The notes under the pieces are model-generated. The model was given only the letters and a program-made list of their open reading frames with translations, did no database searches and had not been told where the DNA came from. Below, piece by piece: positions 24,777 to 33,260 of a stretch of 64,000 nt of DNA. The translations under genes were made by a program, and so were the position numbers. The stretch spans positions 248,001-312,000 of the forward strand of contig NZ_LMFZ01000012.1 of NCBI RefSeq assembly GCF_001427305.1. The letters run 5' to 3'. The first letter of the stretch is position 1. Each line of letters starts with the position of its first letter. Origin of the DNA: Duganella sp. Root1480D1. GTDB taxonomy: Bacteria > Pseudomonadota > Gammaproteobacteria > Burkholderiales > Burkholderiaceae_D.

Positions 24777-26612
24777 TTACGCGTTTTCTTTGTTGGCACG
24801 CTTGCGCTCGTGCTCTTTCAGGTAGCGCTTACGCAGGCGAATCGATTTCGGCGTGACTTCCACCAGCTCGTCGTCATCGATGAATTCCACTGCGTATTCC
24901 AGCGACATCTGGATTGGCGGCACCAGGCGCACTGCTTCGTCGGTACCGGACGAACGCACGTTGGTCAGCTGCTTGCCCTTGATCGGGTTGACCACCAGGT
25001 CGTTGTCGCGCGAGTGGATGCCGATGATCATGCCTTCGTACACTGGGTCGTTGTGGACCACGAACATGCGGCCGCGATCCTGCAGCTTCCAGATCGCGTA
25101 GGCCACGGCCGCGCCGTCGTCCTGCGAGATCAGCACGCCGTTGCGACGGCCACCCAGTTCGCCTTTCGAGCTGTCAACCGGAGCGTAGGCGTCGAACACG
25201 TGCGACATCAGGCCGGTACCACGGGTCAGGGTCATGAATTCGCCCTGGAAGCCGATCAGGCCACGCGCAGGAATGCGGTACTCCAGGCGCACACGGCCCT
25301 TGCCGTCCGATTCCATGTTCTGCAGGTCGCCACGACGACGGCCCAGTTCTTCCATCACGCCACCCTGGTTGGCTTCTTCCACGTCAACCGACAGGTTTTC
25401 ATACGGCTCATGGCGCACGCCATCCACCATCTTGAACACTACGCGCGGACGCGACACAGCCATCTCGAAGCCTTCGCGGCGCATGTTTTCGATCAGGATG
25501 GTCAGGTGCAGTTCGCCGCGGCCCGATACTTCGAAGACGGTATCGTCGTCGGTCGGTGCAACGCGCAGTGCAACGTTGGCCTTCAGTTCTTTGTCCAGGC
25601 GGTCGCGCAGCTGGCGCGAGGTTACGAATTTACCTTCGCGGCCGGCCAGTGGCGAGTTGTTGACCATGAAGTTCATGGTCAGGGTAGGTTCGTCGACGGT
25701 CAGCATTGGCAGCGCGTCCGGGGTATCCGGTGCGCACACGGTGGAGCCGATGCCGATTTCTTCGATACCGTTGATCAGGATAATGTCGCCTGCAACCGCT
25801 TCGTCCACCAGCACGCGCTCCAGGCCCTTGAAGTTCAGCACCTGGTTGATGCGGCCCTTGATCGGGGTCGAATCAGGACCGTTCAGGACCACTACGTCCT
25901 GGCCGGTCTTCACGCGGCCACGGGACACGCGGCCGATACCGATCTTGCCGACGTAGGACGAGTAGTCCAGCGAGGTGATTTGCATCTGCAGCGGGCCGTC
26001 CGGATTGTCGTCGCGCACCGGCACGTACTTCAGGATGGCTTCAAACAGCGGCTTCATGTCGCCATCGCGCACGGATTCGTCCAGGCCGGCGTAGCCGTTC
26101 AGGCCCGAGGCGTACACGATCGGGAAGTCCAGCTGTTCATCGGTTGCGCCCAGCTTGTCGAACAGCTCGAAAGTCTGGTTGATCGCCCAGTCAGCGCGGG
26201 CGCCCGGACGGTCGATCTTGTTCACCACCACGATCGGCTTCAGGCCCAGGGCCAGTGCCTTGCGGGTCACGAAGCGCGTCTGCGGCATCGGGCCTTCCTG
26301 CGCATCGATCAGCAGCAGCACGGAGTCGACCATCGACAGCACGCGCTCCACTTCGCCGCCGAAGTCGGCGTGGCCAGGGGTGTCGACGATGTTGATGTGG
26401 GTGCCTTCATACTCAACGGCGCAGTTCTTCGACAGAATGGTAATGCCGCGTTCTTTCTCCAGGTCGTTGGAGTCCATGACGCGGGTATCAACCTGCTGGT
26501 TCTCACGGAAGGTACCGGACTGCCTCAGCAGCTGGTCCACCAGGGTGGTCTTGCCATGGTCAACGTGGGCGATGATGGCGATGTTGCGAATTGCGCGTTT
26601 AGTATTAGACAT
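24777..26612 (-). CDS. typA: Ribosome-associated translational GTPase TypA/BipA
   Basis: This elongation-factor-like GTPase binds the 70S ribosome and helps ribosome assembly and stress or cold adaptation. The 611 residues fit the family. The G motifs are clear: AHVDHGKT (15-22), DTPGHADF, and [11 protein letters not shown]-like domains III and V follow ([20 protein letters not shown]), and the TypA-specific C-terminus ends in a Lys/Arg-rich tail ([17 protein letters not shown]). It is monocistronic, with a terminator directly downstream and a divergent gene upstream. Confidence 0.98.
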   Translation of the reverse strand: MSNTKRAIRNIAIIAHVDHGKTTLVDQLLRQSGTFRENQQVDTRVMDSNDLEKERGITILSKNCAVEYEGTHINIVDTPGHADFGGEVERVLSMVDSVLLLIDAQEGPMPQTRFVTRKALALGLKPIVVVNKIDRPGARADWAINQTFELFDKLGATDEQLDFPIVYASGLNGYAGLDESVRDGDMKPLFEAILKYVPVRDDNPDGPLQMQITSLDYSSYVGKIGIGRVSRGRVKTGQDVVVLNGPDSTPIKGRINQVLNFKGLERVLVDEAVAGDIILINGIEEIGIGSTVCAPDTPDALPMLTVDEPTLTMNFMVNNSPLAGREGKFVTSRQLRDRLDKELKANVALRVAPTDDDTVFEVSGRGELHLTILIENMRREGFEMAVSRPRVVFKMVDGVRHEPYENLSVDVEEANQGGVMEELGRRRGDLQNMESDGKGRVRLEYRIPARGLIGFQGEFMTLTRGTGLMSHVFDAYAPVDSSKGELGGRRNGVLISQDDGAAVAYAIWKLQDRGRMFVVHNDPVYEGMIIGIHSRDNDLVVNPIKGKQLTNVRSSGTDEAVRLVPPIQMSLEYAVEFIDDDELVEVTPKSIRLRKRYLKEHERKRANKENA

Positions 26613-26779
26613 GATTTGTGTGTGGACAGGAATTCTGCAAGTGCGGGAGCACTGAACCCACTAGTATAGCATGCTGCGCCGCAAGCTAGAAGCTCCCCAT
26701 CTTTGATTTCCGTAGGGTATTATTAGAAAATAAGCAATCACGCTTATTTGAGCCCTATGAACTGCCTGGAGAGCACTAC

Positions 26780-27970
26780 ATGAAATTGCGTTTGACGAAC
26801 ACCGTTTTGACGGCTGCCCTGTCCCTGCTGGTGGCTGGCGCCGCCGCTGCCGCACCGGTCGGCGTGCAGATCCTGAGCGCCACGGTCAAGGACAAGAAAA
26901 TCGACGGCGCCACCGTCACGCTGCAAAAGAACGGCGAACAATCGGTCAGCGCGAACACTGACGCACAAGGCCAGGTCAAGCTGTCGCCTACTTTCGCCGA
27001 CGATGCCGCAACGCTGATGATCGTCAAAAAGCCAGGTTACTCCAACCTGGTGGTCAAATGCCCATGCAACGGTTCGACCTACGCCATCAGCCCGGTCATG
27101 AATAACCTGGATGGCATGCGTATCGTGTTGAACTGGGGCGCCAACCCGGCCGACCTGGATTCCCACGTCGTCTACCCGGACAACCATGTCTACTTCATGC
27201 AGATGCGCGGCGCCGATGCCAAGCTGGATGTGGACGACACCAATGGTTTCGGCCCAGAGACCATCACCATCGACCGCAAGCACGTCGGCCAGCGTTATGT
27301 CTATGCGGTGCACGATTTCACCGACGGCTCCAACCCGAACACCCGTAACCTGGCCAATAGCGGCGCCAAGGTCTTCGTCTACGTCGGCCAGACCCTGATC
27401 CGCACCTACTATGTGCCGACCACCGGCAGCGGCAACCTGTGGACCGTGTTCGCCGTCACCGAAGATGGCGAGTTCCAGGACTTCAACACCCTGAAAGGCG
27501 TGACCAGCCATGACCGCCTGCAAACCTCCGAGTTTGCGGGCGTCGGCCGTGCAGCCGACCTGCAAGCCGTCAATTACAGCGCGAGCAGCCAGGATAGCGC
27601 CAAGCGCCTGAACAGCCAGGGCGAAGCTGCCTACCACGCCGGCAACCTGGATGAAGCGATCCGCCTGTACCAGGAAGCGATTGAATTGAACGGCAACTAC
27701 GGCCAGGCATACAGCAACCTGGGCCTGGCGTTCCAGAAGGCCAACCGTACTGCGGAAGCAATGTGGGCCAACCGCAAGGCCATCGCACTGGCCAGCGGAT
27801 CGACCGCCGCCACTGTGCGCGCCAGCTCGCACTACAACAACGGCAAGATCTACGAAGCGGCTTCGCAGTGGGATGACGCACTGCGCGAGTATCGCGCCGC
27901 GCAGGCCGAGAAGAGCAACCCGACCTACGACAAGGCCATCGCGCGCATGCAGCAGAACGGGGCCAAATAA
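26780..27970 (+). CDS. Secreted DUF2135 (YfaP-like) protein with TPR repeats
   Basis: The 396-residue product has a signal peptide ending AGAAAAA. After a carboxypeptidase-regulatory-like segment (residues about 25-100), a YfaP/DUF2135-type domain contains MRIVLNWGANPADLDSHV, GFGPETITI and a tyrosine-rich strand region. TPR-like repeats follow from about residue 275 (AAYHAGNLDEAIRLYQEAIEL). The ATG of the polysaccharide deacetylase overlaps its stop as TAATG, so the two proteins are made together, probably for export and cell-wall or surface-polysaccharide work. The exact role is unknown. Confidence 0.85.
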   Translation: MKLRLTNTVLTAALSLLVAGAAAAAPVGVQILSATVKDKKIDGATVTLQKNGEQSVSANTDAQGQVKLSPTFADDAATLMIVKKPGYSNLVVKCPCNGSTYAISPVMNNLDGMRIVLNWGANPADLDSHVVYPDNHVYFMQMRGADAKLDVDDTNGFGPETITIDRKHVGQRYVYAVHDFTDGSNPNTRNLANSGAKVFVYVGQTLIRTYYVPTTGSGNLWTVFAVTEDGEFQDFNTLKGVTSHDRLQTSEFAGVGRAADLQAVNYSASSQDSAKRLNSQGEAAYHAGNLDEAIRLYQEAIELNGNYGQAYSNLGLAFQKANRTAEAMWANRKAIALASGSTAATVRASSHYNNGKIYEAASQWDDALREYRAAQAEKSNPTYDKAIARMQQNGAK

Positions 27971-29121
27971 TGCGCTGGCCAGCGCTGCCCTCGCTGTGCA
28001 TGGCCGCCGCGCTGGCTGCGGTTGCCATGCCCGCCTCCGCCGTTGGCCCGGCGGCGGTGGCCAAGGCCGACCGCCGCCTGTGGACGGAGACCCTGAATAG
28101 CCGCAATGGCTTCGACAAGGCTTCGCGTGCGTCGATCCTGACCTATGCTTCGGCACTGCAGGAAATGCACAAGATGGCCGATGCGGACATGATGGTCTCG
28201 TTCAAGATCAAGAGCCTGAACCGCGCTTCGGTCGACAAATGGCTGAAGTCTGAAATGGCGCTGTCGCTGGCCAACTACCAGCGTGCGGCGCGTGACTGCG
28301 CTGGCGGCGATTGGACTTGCGTGGCGCCCGTCGACAATGTGGACGCCCTGCTGCGCCAGGCCGATAGCTGGCAGAAGTCGGTACCGGCCGGGCAGCAGGC
28401 GTGGCACGCCAACCTGTCCGCCTTCACCCGCGCCTACCTCGCCGAGCAATTACGCCTGGCGGCGCTGTTCCCCAAGATCAGCAGCGAGATCGACCGCTTC
28501 GGCCCGCACGAATGGAATGGCGACACGCTGGAAGATCGCCAGTTCCTGCTGACCTTCGACGACGGGCCTTCGCCAGGCGCGAATACCGATGACACACTGG
28601 CCATGCTGGCGAACGCCAAAAAGACCGGTGTGTTCTTCATGCTGGGCGAGAATCTGCAGAACCGCGTCAACAAGGCCGGTGCTGCCAAGGTCGCGGCTTC
28701 GTACAAAAACCAGTGCATGGCTTCGCACGGCTGGCAGCACCAGTCGCACGCCAAATGGGAACAGTGGCAGGATTCGATCACCCGCACCCACGGGCTGTTG
28801 AATTCGACGTTCGCCAAAGGCGACGTGCTGCCCTACTTCCGCCCGCCGTATGGCCAGCGGCCGGCAGATAGTGCATCGTTCTTCCAGCAGCAAGGCCTGC
28901 AGGTCGCGCTGTGGAACCTGGACTCGCAGGACTGGAGCAGCCAGGTCACCGCGGACGACGTCAGCAACCGCATGATCGCGCTGATGCTGATCAAGCGGCA
29001 CGGCGTGCTGTTGTTCCATGATGTGCATGGCAAGGCGAAGTCGGCGCTGCCCGTCATCTTCGACGAACTGGGCAACGCAGTAAGCTGGCGTGACTGCCAG
29101 CAGCCAATAAGCAAGTCCTGA
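27970..29121 (+). CDS. Secreted polysaccharide deacetylase (NodB homology)
   Basis: The 383-residue product has a signal peptide (ALAAVAMPASA) and a helical N-terminal half. A C-terminal NodB domain shows the catalytic Asp motif TFDDGP, the metal-binding HGWQHQSH, YFRPPYG and the C-terminal LLFHD. Such enzymes remove N- or O-acetyl groups from peptidoglycan, chitin-like or exopolysaccharide substrates using a metal. The substrate cannot be told here. Its start overlaps the stop of the DUF2135/TPR gene by one base, which indicates a functional pair. Confidence 0.92.
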   Translation: MRWPALPSLCMAAALAAVAMPASAVGPAAVAKADRRLWTETLNSRNGFDKASRASILTYASALQEMHKMADADMMVSFKIKSLNRASVDKWLKSEMALSLANYQRAARDCAGGDWTCVAPVDNVDALLRQADSWQKSVPAGQQAWHANLSAFTRAYLAEQLRLAALFPKISSEIDRFGPHEWNGDTLEDRQFLLTFDDGPSPGANTDDTLAMLANAKKTGVFFMLGENLQNRVNKAGAAKVAASYKNQCMASHGWQHQSHAKWEQWQDSITRTHGLLNSTFAKGDVLPYFRPPYGQRPADSASFFQQQGLQVALWNLDSQDWSSQVTADDVSNRMIALMLIKRHGVLLFHDVHGKAKSALPVIFDELGNAVSWRDCQQPISKS

Positions 29122-29273
29122 GGTACCGGGGCGGCACCAGCTGCCTTGGGTCTTCGATCCGGCTCGGGCTGGATTCGCGCCTGCCCGCACTGGTTTCGTC
29201 GCAAAGTGGTCGCCGCGCAGCTGATGCAGGCGCAAAGTGTGTCCATCGAAACCCACTTTGCGAGGAACTCAAT

Positions 29274-29786
29274 ATGCTGCAACAAATCGTCAGCCACACT
29301 CCGGCCTACGTCTGGGTCATCCTGGGCGTCCTGGTGTATCGCGGCGTGGCCGCCTCGCGTGACCGCAGCCTGACCGTGCGTTCGGTCTTCATCCTGCCGG
29401 TGGTTATGCTGGTCCTGGGCCTGCAAAGTACGGCCAACGGCTTTGGCCTCGAATCGCCGGCGGGAGCCGCGTGGCTGACCGGCTTGGCCGTCGGCGTGGC
29501 GATGATGTGGCAGCGCGCCGGTACAACCTTCGTGCTTGACCGGGCTGCCGGCAAGGTCCAGCTGCGCGGCAGCTGGCTGCCAATGGCGCTGATGATGACG
29601 ATTTTCGTTGGGAAGTTTGCGATGGCCGTGGCATTGGCTACGCAACCTGGGCTGCGCGCCAGCCTGGCCTTTGCGCTGCCTGCCGGCGCCTTGTTCGGTG
29701 CACTCTCCGGCGTCTTCATGGCCCGCCCATTGCGCGTAGCAGCGGCACTGCGCGCCACACCCGCCGGCGCCAGGGCGCCGGTGTAA
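29274..29786 (+). CDS. Small integral membrane protein (DUF6622-like)
   Basis: The 170-residue product is mostly hydrophobic, with about five membrane segments (PAYVWVILGVLVY, SVFILPVVMLVLGL, WLTGLAVGVAMM, LPMALMMTIFVGKFAM, LAFALPAGALFGALSGVFM). I associate it loosely with uncharacterised DUF6622-type proteins. GAGGAA precedes the ATG. It stands alone and converges on the 202-aa gene 12 bases away. Confidence 0.75.
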   Translation: MLQQIVSHTPAYVWVILGVLVYRGVAASRDRSLTVRSVFILPVVMLVLGLQSTANGFGLESPAGAAWLTGLAVGVAMMWQRAGTTFVLDRAAGKVQLRGSWLPMALMMTIFVGKFAMAVALATQPGLRASLAFALPAGALFGALSGVFMARPLRVAAALRATPAGARAPV

Positions 29787-29798
29787 GCCGTGCGCCAG

Positions 29799-30407
29799 TC
29801 AGGCAACGGAAATGAGCAGGCTGCTTCCCTCTTTTTTTGCCGACTGGAGTGCTGCGAGAATCCAGGATACCCCTGCCAGGCCGTCGTCCTCATGATTGAG
29901 AAGGTCCGCATAGTCCAGCAGTTTGCCGCAAAAATCCGCAACCTCGTGAGGCAACAGCCAGGACCAGCGGAAAACACCGTCTATTGAACGATATGCGTGA
30001 CCGCAGCACTCCGCCAGGGAATCGCCGGCGAACAGCCTGCGATAGTAGCGGCACATTTCGTCGCTTGCGGTCGGCAGCACCTGGGTGAGCTCCGTGGCAT
30101 ACCGCTGCCATTGGTGGACGGAAGGCGTGACGTCCTTGTCGCCATGGATACCGGTCATGGTGCAGAAGGTCCAGTAATCGTGCGTGAGGTGGTCAATCAG
30201 TTGCGCCTCCTCCGGATCGATGGTCTTCAACGCAACCGCGCCTCGCATCGCAATGTCCGCGAGCTTGGTCAATTTCGCGCGTGGATACTGACGCGGAAAT
30301 TCCGCGGCCAGTTCGCAAAGCCAGCGCTCGAATTCGGGCGCATCTTCGAGAAACCTGGAGCGGAGACCGTCGGGTGCGCCGAGCTCAAAGTAGACGTATC
30401 CGCTCAA
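29799..30407 (-). CDS. Hypothetical protein coupled to a serine hydrolase gene
   Basis: The 202-residue soluble product (SGYVYFELGAPDGLRSRF at its start) has a pair of adjacent Cys (ECCGHAYR) and several Trp but no recognised domain. Its apparent TTG start overlaps the TGA of the upstream serine hydrolase as TTGA, so re-initiation is the likely mode of translation. No good separate ribosome-binding site is visible. It may resemble small DUF1877-like proteins, but I cannot confirm that. Confidence 0.65.
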   Translation of the reverse strand: MSGYVYFELGAPDGLRSRFLEDAPEFERWLCELAAEFPRQYPRAKLTKLADIAMRGAVALKTIDPEEAQLIDHLTHDYWTFCTMTGIHGDKDVTPSVHQWQRYATELTQVLPTASDEMCRYYRRLFAGDSLAECCGHAYRSIDGVFRWSWLLPHEVADFCGKLLDYADLLNHEDDGLAGVSWILAALQSAKKEGSSLLISVA

Positions 30408-31822
30408 CGGGCAAACACGAGATACTGGTCGAACAGCCCGTCCTTGGTGAAATAGGCGGAGATTCTCAGCTTGCGGCCCGCTGCTGCGACACGGTAGCCG
30501 CGGTAGACCATGCCGCCACGTTCTTCTGTGGAGCCAGCCTGGATGTCGGAAACATCGCCCAGTGGCGCCAGCGAGGCCGCGAAATCTGCCACGACAGCCT
30601 CCGTGAAATAAGCCTGCAAATCGGCCGTCATCAGGCTGCGGTCCGGATGGCCGGCTTGAAGCTGGGTGAACAGCGTGCGCACCCGGGCCAGGCTGGCGTC
30701 AGCTGCAGCATCCTGCGTGGCCGGCGCAATAGGAGGCTTGGGCAACTCCAGCATCAGCTTTTCCAGCTGCGTCTTCGCCGCAGCGGTCGCCGGGCCGGGG
30801 CCATTGCTAAGCACCACGAGCGCCATGCCATCCGCCGGATACATGGCGTTTTGCGAAATGAAGCCAGACATGCCGCCGCTGTGTTGCCAGCGTTCGCGCC
30901 CATCTGGGGTGCGGTCGACCTGAAGGCCCAACGCGTAGCCGGTACCCTGGCCATTGGACAGGCGAGCTTCCGTCACCAGCGCTGCGCGTGACGCAGGCTT
31001 GAGCAATGCGCCATTCATCAGGGCGATGTCCCAGCGCGCCAGGTCGCTGGCCGACATCGCCAGTTGCCCGGCGGCCCACACCCAGTTGCGGCCTTCCGGT
31101 TGCGCTGGCCGCAGCGGTCCCAGCGCATGACGGCCGTAGCCGCATACTTCACCCTCGCCCCACGCGGTGGTGTTCAGGTCGATCGCCGAGCGCATGCCCA
31201 CCTTGTCCGTGATACGGCTGCGGATCAGCGCTTCCAGCGGCTGCCCGGACGCTTTCTCCAGCATGCGGCCCGCAATCACGTAGTTCGTATTGCTGTATTC
31301 CCAGCGCTGGCCGGGCGCAAAGTCCAGTGGCTGGCGGCCCCATTGAGCCATGATGGCGCCCGGTGTGGTGGCGCGGGCCAAGGCAGGCGATACGTAGTCG
31401 ATCGCGTAATAGTCGCTGTAGCCAGCAGTATGCGAAAGGAGCTGGCGCAGCGTGATGTGGTTCGCCTGCGTCAGTTGCGGGAAGAAGCGCGCCACCTTGT
31501 CGTCCAGCGACAGCTTGCCTTCCTCGGCCAGCTTGAGCGCGGCGACGGCAAGGAATTGCTTGCTGTTGGAACCGATCTTGTAGCGCATGTCCGGCGTGGC
31601 GGCAACGCGCGGCTCAAGTCGCGCCGCACCGTAAGCCTGCGCATAGGCCAGTTTGCCGTCCTTGACAATGGCGATGGACAGGCTGGCTTCACCAGTTTCC
31701 GCCAGCACCTTGTTGACGATGGCATCGACTTGCAGCGCCGTTTCCGGCGCCAGCTGCGCCATGGCCGGTGCGCAGCAGAACGTGAGGATCAGGGGCAGGA
31801 TGCCGTTGCTGGCAAGGGCCAT
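30404..31822 (-). CDS. Beta-lactamase-fold serine hydrolase (class C/PBP-like)
   Basis: The 472-residue product has a signal peptide (ending APAMA) and the class C beta-lactamase/D,D-peptidase fold. SxxK is at Ser85-Lys88 (GSNSKQF), YxN is at YSNTNYV near residue 174, and HSGGMSG near residue 318 takes the place of KTG. The last 100 residues form an extra domain, often found in esterase or peptidase members. Probable roles are peptidoglycan or D-peptide hydrolysis or esterase activity in the periplasm. Classical AmpC is less likely because of the HSG triad and no ampR nearby. Confidence 0.88.
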   Translation of the reverse strand: MALASNGILPLILTFCCAPAMAQLAPETALQVDAIVNKVLAETGEASLSIAIVKDGKLAYAQAYGAARLEPRVAATPDMRYKIGSNSKQFLAVAALKLAEEGKLSLDDKVARFFPQLTQANHITLRQLLSHTAGYSDYYAIDYVSPALARATTPGAIMAQWGRQPLDFAPGQRWEYSNTNYVIAGRMLEKASGQPLEALIRSRITDKVGMRSAIDLNTTAWGEGEVCGYGRHALGPLRPAQPEGRNWVWAAGQLAMSASDLARWDIALMNGALLKPASRAALVTEARLSNGQGTGYALGLQVDRTPDGRERWQHSGGMSGFISQNAMYPADGMALVVLSNGPGPATAAAKTQLEKLMLELPKPPIAPATQDAAADASLARVRTLFTQLQAGHPDRSLMTADLQAYFTEAVVADFAASLAPLGDVSDIQAGSTEERGGMVYRGYRVAAAGRKLRISAYFTKDGLFDQYLVFAR

Positions 31823-31840
31823 GGAGTCTCCAGGTTTTAT

Positions 31841-32773
31841 TTAATTTTGGGGCGCAGCGATCAGTCTTTCAGGTGCCAGGATGGCGTATTCGCCAAAGAT
31901 GCCAGTGCCGAGCAGGCGTCCGTCTTCGGCGTAGATGCGCACGCGGCCTTCATATGGCGTTGGGACAGTAATGCCTGGTTCCTTGCCGAGCGGTAGGCGC
32001 TGGCCGTGCAGGAAGCGTTTCGCGAGCTCGGCGTTCAGCACGATGCGCGGGAAGGACGACAGCAGCGCGTCCACTGGCGCCAGCAGTTCGCGTGGGGCAG
32101 CATGCGCAGCCAGGTCTTCCAGCGTGACCATCTTGTAGGTGGTCAGCGCGCCGACCTGAATGCGGCGCAGGGCGTTCAGGTGAGCGCCGCAACCCAGGGC
32201 TGCACCGATGTCTTCACCCAGCACGCGGATATAGGTGCCTTTGCTGCAGGTGACTTCGATCTTCAGGAATGGCGCTTCCCAGGAAACCAGTTCCAGCTTG
32301 TGGATCACCACGTCGCGCGCTTCGCGTTCCAGCGTGATGCCTTCGCGGGCGTATTCGTACAGCGGCTTGCCGTCGCGCTTCAGCGCGGAGTACATCGGTG
32401 GCACTTGCTTGATCGGGCCGCGGAAGCGGGCCATCACGGCCTCGATCTCCACTTGCGTGCTTGTTACCTCGCGCGTTTCCAGCACCTGGCCTTCGGTGTC
32501 GCCGGTGTCGGTGCGCACGCCAAGGTGCACGGTGGCCAGGTAGGTCTTGTCGGCTTCCAGCAAGTCTTGCGAGAACTTGGTCGCTTCGCCGAAGCACAGC
32601 GGCAGCAGGCCGGTGGCGAAGGGGTCGAGCGTGCCGGTGTGGCCGGCTTTTTTCGCGTTCATGAAGCGCTTGGCCTTGATCAGGGCGTCGTTGCTGGACA
32701 GGCCTACCGGCTTGTCGAGCAGCAGCACGCCGTCAACGGCATCGCGCACGCGCTTTACACGTGCTTCGGTCAT
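31841..32773 (-). CDS. truB: tRNA pseudouridine(55) synthase TruB
   Basis: TruB makes pseudouridine 55 in the tRNA T loop. The 310-residue product has the N-terminal [15 protein letters not shown] and the catalytic Asp50 in [12 protein letters not shown]. It also has [22 protein letters not shown] and a C-terminal PUA-like region. Its ATG overlaps the rbfA stop as ATGA, the standard end of the nusA-infB operon. Confidence 0.98.
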   Translation of the reverse strand: MTEARVKRVRDAVDGVLLLDKPVGLSSNDALIKAKRFMNAKKAGHTGTLDPFATGLLPLCFGEATKFSQDLLEADKTYLATVHLGVRTDTGDTEGQVLETREVTSTQVEIEAVMARFRGPIKQVPPMYSALKRDGKPLYEYAREGITLEREARDVVIHKLELVSWEAPFLKIEVTCSKGTYIRVLGEDIGAALGCGAHLNALRRIQVGALTTYKMVTLEDLAAHAAPRELLAPVDALLSSFPRIVLNAELAKRFLHGQRLPLGKEPGITVPTPYEGRVRIYAEDGRLLGTGIFGEYAILAPERLIAAPQN

Positions 32774-33171
32774 TCTTCGTCTGCGTTCTCGTCGTAATCG
32801 GCGGCGCGTGTGGCGTTGGCCTTGTCGATCAGGGCGGACATTGCCATGCCGCGCGATGCCGACATGTCGTGCAGGAAGTGCAGCTGCGGCAGCGTGTGGA
32901 TGTGCAGGCGCTTGCCCAGCTGGTTGCGCAGGTAGCCGGCGGCGGCGGCAAGGCCGGCCAGGGTGTTCTTGATCGACTCCGGGTCGTCCTTCAGGGTGGT
33001 GAAGAAGACCTTGGCGTGCGCGTAGTCTGGGGTCAGCTGCACTTCGGACAAGGTAATCATGCCGACGCGCGGATCCTTCACTTCGAAGGCGATCAGCTCG
33101 GACAGGTCTTTCTGGATTTGATCCGCCACGCGCAGGCCGCGCTGGGGGATCGATTTGCTATGTTTTGCCAT
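32770..33171 (-). CDS. rbfA: Ribosome-binding factor A
   Basis: RbfA is a KH-fold factor that matures the 16S rRNA 5' end in the 30S subunit and is needed in the cold. The 133-residue product shows [37 protein letters not shown] and [19 protein letters not shown], typical of the family. It lies between infB and truB. A long hairpin separates it from infB, so its expression may be set partly apart from infB. Confidence 0.97.
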   Translation of the reverse strand: MAKHSKSIPQRGLRVADQIQKDLSELIAFEVKDPRVGMITLSEVQLTPDYAHAKVFFTTLKDDPESIKNTLAGLAAAAGYLRNQLGKRLHIHTLPQLHFLHDMSASRGMAMSALIDKANATRAADYDENADEE

Positions 33172-33195
33172 GATTTGCTTTCGATAAAACTAAAA

Positions 33196-33239
33196 GGCGG
33201 GTGCCCTGCCCCGCTCTCGCGAGGCGGGAAGCACCCGCC
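33196..33239 (-). terminator. Strong hairpin in the infB-rbfA gap (attenuator or partial terminator)
   Basis: GGCGGGTGC (33196-33204) pairs with GCACCCGCC (33231-33239), and an inner CCCGC/GCGGG pairing extends the stem. On the minus strand it is followed by TTTTAGTTTT. It lies between infB and rbfA inside a conserved operon. It may act as a partial terminator or a processing or stability site. Confidence 0.65.
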
Positions 33240-33260
33240 GTGTATCGCGCCGTCCTGCTA

